Positions 1 to 8,193 of a stretch of 64,000 bases of DNA are shown in pieces. Source of the DNA: Kineobactrum salinum (GTDB lineage: Bacteria > Pseudomonadota > Gammaproteobacteria > Pseudomonadales > Halieaceae); contig NZ_CP048711.1 of NCBI RefSeq assembly GCF_010669285.1, forward strand, positions 2,914,001 to 2,978,000. Reading direction: 5' to 3'. The number at the start of each line of letters is the position of its first letter. Position 1 is the stretch's first letter. The notes beneath the pieces were generated by a model. The model did no database searches. It was not told the origin of the DNA and was given only the letters and a program-made list of their open reading frames with translations. The position numbers were made by a program, and so were the translations under genes.

Positions 1-552
1 ATAGGGACCATCGCCGACCTGATCCACTTCCGCATGGTCAATGAGCGCACCATCGAGCGCATCCGCGAGGGGCAGATCCAGACCGCCCAGGGCGTGTTCC
101 AGCTCACCGCCTACCGCGAGACCAATTCCGGCAGGGTGCATCTGGCGCTGGCCACCGGGGATATCCGCGCGGAGCAGCCCACGCTGGTACGGGTCCATGT
201 CGGCTCCACCATGCGGGATCTGCTGGTCAGCGAACTGCCCGACCGGCCATCGTGGAATATCGGCGCCTGTCTGGCGAAAGTGGCGGCGGCGGGCCGCGGG
301 GTTATCGTGCTGTTGTCTCGCGAGGAAAGCGCCGGCCAGTTGCTCGACAGTATCGATATGGCGCTGGGCAGGGTGCCTACCAGCGCTGCAGCGCCACCCG
401 ATACCTACACCACGGTAGGCCTGGGATCGCAGATACTGAAGGACCTGGGGGTGGGAAAAATCCACCTGATGGGAGCGCCGATCAAGTACAATGCAATCTC
501 GGGTTTTGATCTGGAGGTGCTTGAATACGTAGCGCCCGATAGCCGGGTCTGA
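1..552 (+). CDS. ribBA: RibBA-type DHBP synthase, 5'-truncated, with degenerate GTP cyclohydrolase II-like domain
   Basis: The reading frame is open from base 1, so the catalytic DHBP-synthase domain lies outside the window. The first visible residues ([17 protein letters not shown]) are the linker typical of RibBA proteins before the RibA-like domain. DHBP synthase converts ribulose 5-phosphate to the four-carbon precursor of riboflavin. The visible 183 residues follow the GTP cyclohydrolase II fold, but the zinc-binding CxTG...RCDCG motif is absent, so this half should not hydrolyse GTP. That activity is supplied by the separate ribA at 3809. ribH follows 70 bp downstream on the same strand, so this is the upstream part of a riboflavin operon. 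The family is recognised with confidence; the loss of the second activity is inferred from the missing ligands. Confidence 0.9.
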   Translation: MGTIADLIHFRMVNERTIERIREGQIQTAQGVFQLTAYRETNSGRVHLALATGDIRAEQPTLVRVHVGSTMRDLLVSELPDRPSWNIGACLAKVAAAGRGVIVLLSREESAGQLLDSIDMALGRVPTSAAAPPDTYTTVGLGSQILKDLGVGKIHLMGAPIKYNAISGFDLEVLEYVAPDSRV

Positions 553-622
553 ACGGGACCGACCAGCCCTGCAGAACAGCACAATAGGCCCTGCACAGGC
601 CGTGTATCACAAGGAAACAGGC

Positions 623-1099
623 ATGACCGATATCAAGACGATCGAAGGGGATTTCACCAGCGGCAAGGGCCAGTTTGCGCTGGTGGTGGGGCGCTGGAAC
701 AGTTTTGTGGTAGAGCAGCTGCTGGCGGGTGCCGTCGACACGCTGCGCCGGCATGGCGTCAGCGACAAGCAGCTCACCGTAATACGGGCGCCGGGCGCCT
801 TTGAAATTCCGCTGGTCTGCAAGAAGCTGGCGCGCCAGGGGAGCTTTGATGCCATTATTGCCCTGGGCGCGGTGATCCGTGGCGGCACCCCACACTTTGA
901 CTATGTGGCCGGCGAATGCACCAAGGGCATTGCCCAGGTGAGTCTGGAGCACGGTATCCCGATCTCCTTCGGGGTACTGACGGTGGATTCCATCGAGCAG
1001 GCCGTGGAGCGCTCCGGCACCAAGGCGGGCAACAAGGGCGCGGAAGCCGCGCTGTCGGCGCTGGAAATGGTCAGCCTCTGCGGCCGGATTGGCGAGTGA
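623..1099 (+). CDS. ribH: 6,7-dimethyl-8-ribityllumazine synthase
   Basis: Condenses 5-amino-6-ribitylaminouracil with DHBP, the penultimate step of riboflavin synthesis, as a cytoplasmic multimer. Hallmarks in order: the substrate-binding [28 protein letters not shown] (containing the catalytic His), SFGVLT, and [12 protein letters not shown]. The ATG at 623 is chosen because AAGGA lies 7 bp upstream; an in-frame GTG at 602 has no such site. The protein is 158 residues, normal for the family. It sits between ribBA and nusB, the usual gammaproteobacterial order. Confidence 0.97.
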   Translation: MTDIKTIEGDFTSGKGQFALVVGRWNSFVVEQLLAGAVDTLRRHGVSDKQLTVIRAPGAFEIPLVCKKLARQGSFDAIIALGAVIRGGTPHFDYVAGECTKGIAQVSLEHGIPISFGVLTVDSIEQAVERSGTKAGNKGAEAALSALEMVSLCGRIGE

Positions 1100-1109
1100 G
1101 CCCGTCCCG

Positions 1110-1562
1110 GTGAGCAGCAAACCCCGCAATATCCTCGCCGCGGAGCGGCACAAGGCCCGGCACTACGCGTTGCAGGCCCTGTACCAATGGTATATGGCGG
1201 CGGCCCCACTGGGCCGGATCGAGACCGAGTTCCGGACCGACTACGACTTTGCCCATGTGGACCTGGAGTACTTCCAGGCACTGCTGCACGGCGTACCGGC
1301 AACGGTCGATGAGCTGGAGGCAGTCATTGGCCCGCTGCTGGACCGCAAGCTTGACGATCTCGACCCCATAGAGCGCAGCCTGCTGCGCATGGGCGTATTC
1401 GAGCTGATGCAGCGCATTGACGTACCCTACAAGGTGGTGATCAACGAGTCGGTCTCACTGGCCAAGAAATTTGGCGCCACCGACGGCCACAAGTATATCA
1501 ACGGCGTGCTTGACCGGGCCGCCCACCAGTTGCGCAAGCCCGAGATCGACGCCGCCTCCTGA
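1110..1562 (+). CDS. nusB: Transcription antitermination protein NusB
   Basis: All-helical RNA-binding factor which, with NusE (S10), binds boxA RNA to promote rRNA antitermination. The N-terminal RHKARHYALQALYQW and the C-terminal pattern DVPYKVVINESVSLAKKFG...YINGVLD are diagnostic. The start is uncertain: GTG at 1110 gives 150 residues beginning near SSKPRN, while an in-frame TTG at 1089 would overlap ribH by 11 bp. The stop overlaps the thiL start (TGATG), implying translational coupling. The ribH-nusB-thiL order is conserved. Confidence 0.95.
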   Translation: MSSKPRNILAAERHKARHYALQALYQWYMAAAPLGRIETEFRTDYDFAHVDLEYFQALLHGVPATVDELEAVIGPLLDRKLDDLDPIERSLLRMGVFELMQRIDVPYKVVINESVSLAKKFGATDGHKYINGVLDRAAHQLRKPEIDAAS

Positions 1563-2482
1563 TGCCCATGGACGAGTTTGCCCTGATTGCCCGTTATTTC
1601 TCCGCGCTGGGGCGGGGTGAGGCGGTGACGCTGGGGGTGGGCGATGACTGCGCAATTCTGCGCCTGGGTCCGGACGAGCAGCTGGCAACCTCAGTCGATA
1701 CCGTGCTGCCGGGCGTGCATTTCCCGGAAGAAAGCCTGCCTGAGGACGTCGGTTTCCGGGCGGTGGCGGTGGCCGCATCCGATCTGGCGGCGATGGGGGC
1801 GCGGCCGTTGGGCATGACCCTGGCCCTGACCCTGCCTGAGGCCGACGAACTGTGGCTGCACAGTTTCAGTCAGGGTGTTGCCGCTGCGGTCAGTGCGCTG
1901 CAACTACCGCTGGTGGGCGGTGACATCACTCGCGGCCCGCTGACGATCACTGTCCAGGTGCTCGGTGCGGTGCCCCGGGGGCAGGCCCTGTTGCGTGGCG
2001 GCGCCGCGGAGGGCGACGGGGTGTACGTTTCCGGTACCCTGGGTGATGCTGCCGCCGGGCTGGCGGTACTGCAGGGCCGCTACCGGCCCGAGCCGGAGCT
2101 GGCGGAATATCTGGAACGGCGCTTCTTCCGTCCGCTGCCGCGGCTGGAGCTGGGAATCCGGCTGTTGGGTAGCGCCACAGCCGCGATCGACATCTCCGAC
2201 GGGCTGCTGGCCGATGCCGGCCATATTGCCGCCGCCAGCGGTGTGCAGCTGCAATTGCAGCCGGAGTTGCTGCCGCTGTCCGCCGCGCTGCTGGCGCAGC
2301 CGGACCGGGAGCAGGCCCTGCGCTGGGCGCTGGCCGGCGGAGATGACTACGAGCTCTGTTTCTGCCTGCCGGCCGGGGTATCCGCGCCCGGCGACTGCAC
2401 CCGCATTGGCGTGGTGGCTGCCGGGGAGGGCGTCAGTTGCGCCGGCGCCGAGCAGCTCGACATCGGTTACCGGCATTTCTGA
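1562..2482 (+). CDS. thiL: Thiamine-monophosphate kinase
   Basis: Phosphorylates thiamine monophosphate to the active cofactor thiamine diphosphate using ATP and Mg2+. Features of the PurM/ThiL fold are visible: an N-terminal DEF...RYF, GVGDDCAIL (Mg-ATP binding), SVDTVLPGVHFP, AASDLAAMGA, VGGDITRG, and DISDGLLADAGHIA. The length of 306 residues is close to the usual 320. The ATG at 1562 overlaps the nusB stop; an alternative ATG two codons later (1568) is also possible. Confidence 0.95.
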   Translation: MPMDEFALIARYFSALGRGEAVTLGVGDDCAILRLGPDEQLATSVDTVLPGVHFPEESLPEDVGFRAVAVAASDLAAMGARPLGMTLALTLPEADELWLHSFSQGVAAAVSALQLPLVGGDITRGPLTITVQVLGAVPRGQALLRGGAAEGDGVYVSGTLGDAAAGLAVLQGRYRPEPELAEYLERRFFRPLPRLELGIRLLGSATAAIDISDGLLADAGHIAAASGVQLQLQPELLPLSAALLAQPDREQALRWALAGGDDYELCFCLPAGVSAPGDCTRIGVVAAGEGVSCAGAEQLDIGYRHF

Positions 2483-2544
2483 AAGCTGTTCGCAGCATCG
2501 CCAAATCACAGTACACTGAGCACTTCCCGGATTGGTGAGAACCC

Positions 2545-3045
2545 ATGGCCGCTGACCCCGCCTCCCTGCCTCTGGCCCCGACCCCGTTTCGCAGTCCGGT
2601 GCAATTCCTGGCTTTTGGTTTCGGCAGTGGCCTGTCACCCCGGGCGCCCGGCACCGCGGGTACCCTGTGCGCGATACCGTTATTCCTGCTGATGTCCGAG
2701 TGGTCCCTGTTCTGGTACAGCGCTTTGGTACTGGCTGCCGCTGCTGCCGGAGTGTGGATCTGTGAGCGCGCCAGCCAGCAACTGCGGGTGCATGACCATC
2801 CCGGCATCGTCTGGGACGAGTTCGTCGGTTACTGGATTACCATGTGGGCGCTGCCGGCGGATTGGTTATGGGTCCTGGCAGGTTTTTTGGTGTTCCGGAT
2901 CTTCGATATTGCCAAGCCCTGGCCGATAGGGCTACTGGACAAGAAAGTGCAGGGGGGCTTCGGCATCATGATTGACGATATCGTGGCGGGCGTGATGGCC
3001 TGTGCCACCTTGCACAGCGCGCTGTGGCTGACGACGGTGCGCTGA
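2545..3045 (+). CDS. pgpA: Phosphatidylglycerophosphatase A
   Basis: Inner-membrane phosphatase that dephosphorylates phosphatidylglycerol phosphate to phosphatidylglycerol. The PgpA pattern is clear: FGFGSGLSPRAPGTAGTL near residue 26, a WDEFVGYWI segment, FRIFDIAKPWPI, and IDDIVAGV near the C terminus. Several hydrophobic helices fit an integral membrane protein. It lies 62 bp after thiL on the same strand, its usual position. The length (166 residues) is normal. Confidence 0.95.
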   Translation: MAADPASLPLAPTPFRSPVQFLAFGFGSGLSPRAPGTAGTLCAIPLFLLMSEWSLFWYSALVLAAAAAGVWICERASQQLRVHDHPGIVWDEFVGYWITMWALPADWLWVLAGFLVFRIFDIAKPWPIGLLDKKVQGGFGIMIDDIVAGVMACATLHSALWLTTVR

Positions 3046-3046
3046 G

Positions 3047-3706
3047 ATGATGCCCACTACCAGAGCATTGCGCGCCGGCCGCCGGACGGCCCTGTTGTTG
3101 GCCCTGGTACTGAGCGCGCCCATCGCGGCCCAGTCAGTGACAATAGAAGCCTTGCTGCCCAATACGGTGGTGCTGAAAGTCGATGGTGAACGCAAGACGC
3201 TGCGGGTTGGCGACAACTTCCGGGGCATTGTGCTGATCAGCGCCGACTCCAGCGCCGCGGTGCTGGAGATCAATGGCGAGCGCCAGCGCCTGGGTCTGAA
3301 CCGCAACGTCACCACCAATTACGTCGCCCCGGAGCGGCGCCAGCTCGACATTCCCCGCAATGAGCGCATGCAGTACATAACCAGTGCCGAGATCAATGGC
3401 CGCAGCGTGCGGGTGATAGTCGATACCGGTGCCAACGTGGTGGCGATGAATGCCAGCCAGGCCACCGCGCTGGGGATTGATTACCGCGCCGGCGTGGCGG
3501 GCAACATGGAAACTGCCAGCGATGTGGTAGCGGCCTGGAGTGTGAACCTGCAAAGCGTGGCCGTAGGTGGTATCCGCATCGAGAATGTCCGCGCCTCGGT
3601 TACCGAGGGCAAGTTCCCGGCTACCATTCTGCTGGGCATGAGCTACCTGCAGCATGTGGAGCTGCGCGAGGCCGACGGAGTCCTGTCTCTGTCCCGGGCC
3701 TGGTAG
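3047..3706 (+). CDS. Periplasmic retropepsin-like aspartic protease (clan AA, TIGR02281-like)
   Basis: An N-terminal signal peptide (RRTALLLALVLSAPIAAQS) is followed by a short beta-rich region and, from about residue 110, a retropepsin-like single-domain aspartic protease. The active-site signature VDTGANVVAMN places the catalytic Asp at residue 126, and ILLGMSYL matches the downstream hydrophobic-Gly element. Family members act as dimers and are usually uncharacterised envelope proteases. It begins one base after the pgpA stop, so it is probably cotranscribed. The substrate is unknown. Confidence 0.85.
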   Translation: MMPTTRALRAGRRTALLLALVLSAPIAAQSVTIEALLPNTVVLKVDGERKTLRVGDNFRGIVLISADSSAAVLEINGERQRLGLNRNVTTNYVAPERRQLDIPRNERMQYITSAEINGRSVRVIVDTGANVVAMNASQATALGIDYRAGVAGNMETASDVVAAWSVNLQSVAVGGIRIENVRASVTEGKFPATILLGMSYLQHVELREADGVLSLSRAW

Positions 3707-3808
3707 TCGCGCAGCGGCTGCAGCCTCCCTGCCCCAGCACGGCCCCGGCCGGCCCACGTGCGGCGATAAAGTGCTAAACTATGCCCCTTTTTCAAGCTGG
3801 AATGGCCC

Positions 3809-4402
3809 GTGTCAGTACGTTACGTAGAATCCTCCCGCCTGCCCACCGCCTGGGGTGTGTTTGACATCCATGGATTTGAAGATCCGGACACCAACAAGGA
3901 GCATGTGGTGCTGACCATGGGGGATGTCGGCGACGGTGAACCGGTCCTGGCGCGCATACATTCGGAGTGTCTGACCGGCGATGCGCTGTTCAGCCTGCGT
4001 TGCGACTGTGGCAACCAGCTGGAGGCTGCACTCAAGGCCATATCCGTGGTCGGCCGCGGCGCCCTCTTCTATCTGCGCCAGGAGGGGCGCGGTATCGGCC
4101 TGCTCAACAAGATCAAGGCCTACAAGCTGCAGGATGCTGGCGCCGATACCGTTGAAGCCAACGAACAACTGGGCTTTGGCGCCGATATGCGCGATTACAC
4201 CATCCTCGGCCCGATGCTGCGGCACCTGCACATCGCCCGCGTGCTGCTGATGACCAACAACCCGCGCAAGGTGCTGGCGATGGAAGAAAACGGTGTGGAA
4301 GTCGTAGAACGGCTGGCCCTGCATACCGACAGCAACCCCCACAACGAGAAGTATCTGCTGACCAAGGGGGCCAAGATGGGCCACCTGTTTGCCGCCGATT
4401 AG
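3809..4402 (+). CDS. ribA: GTP cyclohydrolase II
   Basis: Opens the imidazole ring of GTP as the committed step of riboflavin synthesis. The zinc ligands are intact in [17 protein letters not shown] (Cys54, Cys65, Cys67), followed by the catalytic/GTP-binding [16 protein letters not shown] and the C-terminal NPHNEKYL...KMGH. At 197 residues it matches E. coli RibA in length and numbering. The start is GTG at 3809; a nearby ATG is out of frame. It complements the degenerate RibA-like domain of the upstream ribBA. It is convergent with the next gene, with only 3 bp between them. Confidence 0.97.
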   Translation: MSVRYVESSRLPTAWGVFDIHGFEDPDTNKEHVVLTMGDVGDGEPVLARIHSECLTGDALFSLRCDCGNQLEAALKAISVVGRGALFYLRQEGRGIGLLNKIKAYKLQDAGADTVEANEQLGFGADMRDYTILGPMLRHLHIARVLLMTNNPRKVLAMEENGVEVVERLALHTDSNPHNEKYLLTKGAKMGHLFAAD

Positions 4403-4405
4403 GAC

Positions 4406-4768
4406 CTAGCTCGCTATCGCCGACTGGATCAAGGGGATCAGGACGGCGATCGTAATGATACTGAGTAAAACGGTGTGGGCCGCCTGAGTGCGCTCCAGAC
4501 GGCCGATGCGCGCGTCGAGGCCGTCCATGCGGTGGTCAGATTGCTCAAAGCGCTGCTCTATCTGAGTGAAACGCTGCTCCATCTGCGCGAAGCGCTGTTC
4601 TATCCGCGCCATGTGCACATCAAAATGCTCGCGGGTGACCAATGTGTCGAGCTGCTGTGCAAGCATATGGATCATGCCTCTGGCGATGGCTTCCGCCTGC
4701 TGCCTGGAAAGCCCCGATGCTTCCAGGTCGCGGGAGTAGGTTAGCACATCGAAATCAGGTTGTGGCAT
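4406..4768 (-). CDS. Small coiled-coil protein with C-terminal membrane anchor (copy 1)
   Basis: No named family is recognised with certainty; the layout resembles DUF1640-type coiled-coil proteins. An N-terminal helix (SRDLEASGLSRQQAEAIARGM) is followed by a charged coiled coil, then one hydrophobic C-terminal helix (VLLSIITIAVLIPLIQ). The coiled coil holds three similar seven-residue units (RIEQRFA, QMEQRFT, QIEQRFE), where the paralogue at 6116 has one. ATG 4768 is chosen because similarity to copy 2 begins a few codons after it; an upstream ATG at 4837 is possible, and neither has a strong ribosome site. Function unknown. Confidence 0.65.
   Translation of the reverse strand: MPQPDFDVLTYSRDLEASGLSRQQAEAIARGMIHMLAQQLDTLVTREHFDVHMARIEQRFAQMEQRFTQIEQRFEQSDHRMDGLDARIGRLERTQAAHTVLLSIITIAVLIPLIQSAIAS
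4412..4757. repeat. Direct repeat A, copy 1 (flanks ispA-xseB)
   Basis: This stretch is highly similar at the nucleotide level to 6119-6423, in the same orientation, apart from two extra 21-bp units here. Similarity stops abruptly at CATCGAAA. The two copies bracket ispA and xseB, so recombination between them could delete or amplify that pair. Confidence 0.8.
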
Positions 4769-4850
4769 GGTCTGCAGCGTCGTACCCCGGGCGTTTGACG
4801 CAATTATGGCGGGCCGGATGTCGTGGGCAAACATCAAAAGCAGCCCTTTG

Positions 4851-5765
4851 CTACGCCTTACGGTCTACCACCAACCGCGCCAGCCCCCGCAGCATGTCCG
4901 CCGACTTCCCGAAGTCCTCCAGCGCATCCAGGGCGCCGTCCAGTAAGTGCTCGGCCGACTCCCGGGCGCTGGCGAGACCCAGGAGCTTGACGTAGGTCGC
5001 CTTGTCGTCCAGCGCATCCTTGCCCTGAGTCTTGCCCAGGGTCTGGGTGTCGCCCTCCACGTCCAGGATATCGTCCACGATCTGGAACGCGAGGCCGATA
5101 TGCCTGCCACAGCCGTCCAGCGCCGCGAGCTGATCACTGCTGGCGCCAGCCGCGATGCCACCCAGCGCCAGCGCAGCGCGGATCAGGGCACCGGTCTTGC
5201 GCTCGTGCATCGCCTGGAGCTGCTCCAACGTCAGCGGCCGGCCGGTGGCGCAGACGTCCAGATACTGCCCTCCCACCATTCCTGCCAGGCCGGATGCCTT
5301 CGCCAACTCCTTGATCATGCTTACTTTTTGCTCTGCGGAAAGATCCTGGGCAGTCGCCAGCAGCTCGAAGGCCAGTGCTTGCAAGCCATCGCCGACGAGA
5401 ATCGCGGTGGGCTCGTCGAAGGCCTTGTGCAAGGTAGCTTTGCCGCGGCGCAGGTCGTCGTCGTCCATGGCCGGCAGATCGTCGTGGATCAGAGAATAGT
5501 TGTGGATCAACTCGATCGCGGTGGCGGGTATATCCAGCAACGGATTGGGCGCCGAGCCATCGATTGCCTGCGCGGCGGCATACACCAGGCAGGGACGGAT
5601 CCGTTTGCCGCCGCCCGACAACGCGTAGTCGACCGCGACCGCCAGACCGCCCAGGCTGTCATCCAGCTCCAGTATTGTTCCCGGACCGGGAGACGCGAGC
5701 TGATTGAGAGAGGCCTGACAACGATCAACACAGAGCCGGAGAAATCCGGCCAGTTCTTCACTCAC
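4851..5765 (-). CDS. ispA: (2E,6E)-farnesyl diphosphate synthase
   Basis: Condenses isopentenyl diphosphate with dimethylallyl and geranyl diphosphate to give farnesyl diphosphate for quinones and undecaprenyl lipids. Both aspartate-rich motifs are present: DDLPAMDDDDLRRG (first) and FQIVDDILDVEGD (second), with GGGKRIRP near residue 51 for diphosphate binding. The length of 304 residues is typical. The start overlaps the xseB stop by 4 bp, so the two are coupled. In most relatives dxs follows directly; here it lies 8 kb away beyond a polysaccharide locus. Confidence 0.97.
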   Translation of the reverse strand: MSEELAGFLRLCVDRCQASLNQLASPGPGTILELDDSLGGLAVAVDYALSGGGKRIRPCLVYAAAQAIDGSAPNPLLDIPATAIELIHNYSLIHDDLPAMDDDDLRRGKATLHKAFDEPTAILVGDGLQALAFELLATAQDLSAEQKVSMIKELAKASGLAGMVGGQYLDVCATGRPLTLEQLQAMHERKTGALIRAALALGGIAAGASSDQLAALDGCGRHIGLAFQIVDDILDVEGDTQTLGKTQGKDALDDKATYVKLLGLASARESAEHLLDGALDALEDFGKSADMLRGLARLVVDRKA

Positions 5766-6007
5766 TCAGCGTCTCCGCTATCCTGGAACGGCTCCAGTAC
5801 CGGCTCTCCCTGGACCTCAAGCAGCTTGGCGACTTTCTGTTCAGCGCCGCTGAGCGACTGCTGGGCTTCGCGGATCAGACCCACGCCTTTCTCGAAATCC
5901 GCCAGGGACTGCTCCAACGAGGTGCCCTCATCTTCCAGTTTGGCGACGATGGCTTCAAGTTCGGCGAGAGTAGTGGCAAAATCGATGGATTTGGGGGGCT
6001 TGGGCAT
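5762..6007 (-). CDS. xseB: Exodeoxyribonuclease VII small subunit
   Basis: Small subunit of the ExoVII single-strand exonuclease. The 81-residue protein has the family pattern FATTLAELEAIVAKLEDEGTSLE...LADFEKGVGLIREAQQSL, forming a helical hairpin. It is the first gene of an xseB-ispA pair, with a 4-bp overlap. A large-subunit gene (xseA) is not in the window, as is usual. Confidence 0.95.
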   Translation of the reverse strand: MPKPPKSIDFATTLAELEAIVAKLEDEGTSLEQSLADFEKGVGLIREAQQSLSGAEQKVAKLLEVQGEPVLEPFQDSGDAE

Positions 6008-6115
6008 GATCTGACAAATCGCGTCTTCCTCGGGGGATGTAGTGTAGCAAACCCAGCGGAATTCGAGGAATGGTAGTTGCCAGAGTTGTTGCCAGCGTGA
6101 CGGAGTTGTTGGTCT

Positions 6116-6415
6116 TCAGCCAGCCAGTGCCGACTGCACCAGCGGTATCAAAACGACGATGGTAATGATACTCAGTAGAACGGTGTGGGCTGCCTGAGTG
6201 CGCTCCAAACGGCCGATGCGCGCGTCGAGGCCGTTCATGCGGTGGTCAGACTGTTCGAAACGCTGCTCTATCCGCCTCATGTGCAGATCAAAATGATCGC
6301 GGGTGACCAATGTGTCGAGCTGCTGTGCAAGCATACGGATCATGCCCCTGGCGATGGCTTCCGCCTGCTGCCTGGAAAGCCCTGATGCTTCCAGGTCGCG
6401 AGAGTAGGTTAGCAC
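6116..6415 (-). CDS. Small coiled-coil membrane protein (copy 2, N-terminally truncated paralogue)
   Basis: Close paralogue of the gene at 4406: the same SRDLEASGLSRQQAEAIARGM helix, one RIEQRFEQ coiled-coil unit instead of three, and the same hydrophobic C-terminal anchor. Only a GTG at 6415 is available as a start. In-frame similarity runs three codons further (S-R-F-D), then diverges and meets a stop, so the original N terminus appears lost. It may be a functional short version or a decaying duplicate. It lies upstream of xseB on the same strand. Confidence 0.5.
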   Translation of the reverse strand: MLTYSRDLEASGLSRQQAEAIARGMIRMLAQQLDTLVTRDHFDLHMRRIEQRFEQSDHRMNGLDARIGRLERTQAAHTVLLSIITIVVLIPLVQSALAG

Positions 6416-6423
6416 ATCGAAAC
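6119..6423. repeat. Direct repeat A, copy 2
   Basis: Second copy of the repeat at 4412-4757, differing by scattered substitutions and lacking two 21-bp coiled-coil units. Its right edge, at about 6423, marks an abrupt change of sequence character. Confidence 0.8.
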
Positions 6424-6807
6424 GGCTATGATGAAGCTAACGTCTTCGCCCCTTCCCGGCTATTACGGAGGGCGAGCATTGAAAGGATCATGGGTATCGG
6501 CCACAATACCCTCCAGCATTGCCTGTGAGGGCGGTTTTCAAAGCCAATGTGAGTTTGTGGGCTCAGCGTTGGCGGGTGCTGGTACTTGGTAGCGTAGTTG
6601 GTGGGGCTTCGTTTGGATGATGAAAGGTTCCCTCATCAGCTAGCGTGAGGTGCGGATTTTATTATTCTCAGCCATAGCGATATTCGTGCCGGTAAATTAG
6701 GCGTGATCGCCTGATTTTTGGTCATGTTTCCTAATCTGTGAATCTTCATTGAGGCTAGGGTTTGTGAATCTAACCGGTTAAGATGGCAGCTTAAGGAATC
6801 GTGAAAG
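6424..6807. other. Gene-poor junction before the low-GC polysaccharide genes
   Basis: No convincing complete gene. A + strand stretch at about 6454-6528 reads SRLLRRASIERIMGIGHNTL and then stops; this resembles the helix-turn-helix segment of IS1-like transposases and may be a remnant, but the match is short. From about 6620 onward composition becomes AT-rich and stays so through 9.9 kb. AAGGA at 6793-6797 serves the next gene. Confidence 0.4.
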
Positions 6808-8103
6808 GTGCTGTCAAAGGTTAACGTACTCAGGAACCGTCCGTTTGTTCAGAACGTGTTGACGCTTGCCTCAGGTGCGGCATTTGCGCAGTTCATTACT
6901 TTAGTATTTTCTCCGTTGATCACTCGACTCTATGGCCCCGAGGCTTTCGGCCTCGTCGGTATTTTTGTATCTATAACTACGCTATTAACTACTGCAGCGG
7001 CATTAAGTTATCCGGCGGCAATTGTACTTCCGAGGGACGATTGGGACGCCCTCCGTCTCGTGAAACTATCGCTGATACTTGGGCTGCTCAATATGCTCGT
7101 TTTTGCATTTATATTGATTGTTGCAGGCGAAAAATTTCTTCAAGTCTTGAACGCTCAGTATCTCGAGCCATATAAGTTACTGCTTCCACTGGCAGCCTTT
7201 ACTTCTTTGCTCTCGATCATTGTAGCCCAGTGGCTAATTCGCAAGAGAGCCTTTTCGATCACTGCAAAGTACGGTGTTGTTGCTTCGCTGGTAATAAATA
7301 TTCTTAAGTTTACTATTGGTCTGCTGGCACCATCAGCCTTGGCATTGATCGTCACTAATATTGTGGGGCTGGCATTCGGCGCAATATTGACATTGAGGGC
7401 TTACTTGTTCGAGGTTGGTGGTGAAAAGGTTAAGCCAGGGAACTCTTCTCATGATTCGATATTTAAAGTGGCGGTAGCCTACAGAGATTTCCCATACTTT
7501 CGAATGCCACAGAATCTGATAAATGCGTTCTCTTACAGCTTGCCGATGATAATGATAGCTGCTTACTCGGGTGTGGGCTCTGTGGGTTACTATAGTCTCG
7601 CTTTAATGATATTAAGCGCCCCAGCAAGCTTGGTTGGCGGTGCAGTAATGTCGGTCTTTTACCCAAAAGTAGCTGAGGCAATAAGAGCTGGAGCTGACGT
7701 TCAGCGCATGATAGTGACTACGACCTTCTGGATGGCCATGGTCGGCGTTCTACCCTACCTGCTGATAGTTGCTTTTGGCCCTTCGCTGTTTAGCTGGGCA
7801 TTTGGTCTGGAATGGTCAATTGCAGGTGAGTATTCCCAGTGGTTGGCTCTTTGGCTCTTCTTTCAGTTTATCAACAAGCCGGCTGTGGCTGCCGTGCCAG
7901 CTTTGCGATTGCAAAGCGGATTTTTGGTATACGAACTCTTGAGCACTTCTGCGAAGGTACTTGCTCTGTACATTTGTCTGTCGATTTTCGAGGAGGTTTT
8001 GATGGCGGTCGCGATATACTCAGTGGTTGGGGCGGTAGCATATATCTGGTTAATTATTTGGATTATCCAGTCAGCTAAACTGTACCAATATATAAGCGTT
8101 TAG
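6808..8103 (+). CDS. Polysaccharide flippase, Wzx/MATE-like membrane protein
   Basis: A 431-residue protein made almost entirely of hydrophobic helices (about 12 to 14), with the N-terminal pattern LASGAAFAQFITLVFSPLIT followed by RLYGPEAFGLVGIFVS, characteristic of the oligosaccharide flippase (MOP) superfamily. It probably moves an undecaprenyl-linked glycan across the inner membrane. The start is GTG at 6808 with AAGGA 10 bp upstream. Base composition is visibly AT-richer than the housekeeping genes, suggesting horizontal acquisition with the next two genes. The transported sugar cannot be deduced. Confidence 0.85.
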   Translation: MLSKVNVLRNRPFVQNVLTLASGAAFAQFITLVFSPLITRLYGPEAFGLVGIFVSITTLLTTAAALSYPAAIVLPRDDWDALRLVKLSLILGLLNMLVFAFILIVAGEKFLQVLNAQYLEPYKLLLPLAAFTSLLSIIVAQWLIRKRAFSITAKYGVVASLVINILKFTIGLLAPSALALIVTNIVGLAFGAILTLRAYLFEVGGEKVKPGNSSHDSIFKVAVAYRDFPYFRMPQNLINAFSYSLPMIMIAAYSGVGSVGYYSLALMILSAPASLVGGAVMSVFYPKVAEAIRAGADVQRMIVTTTFWMAMVGVLPYLLIVAFGPSLFSWAFGLEWSIAGEYSQWLALWLFFQFINKPAVAAVPALRLQSGFLVYELLSTSAKVLALYICLSIFEEVLMAVAIYSVVGAVAYIWLIIWIIQSAKLYQYISV

Positions 8104-8193
8104 TTTGCGATCTGAACTCTTTTATCGTATTACAAAGCACATAATTTATGTGAACTTGGGTGCTATGTTGTTAGTTGGAGTCCTTCTCACATC

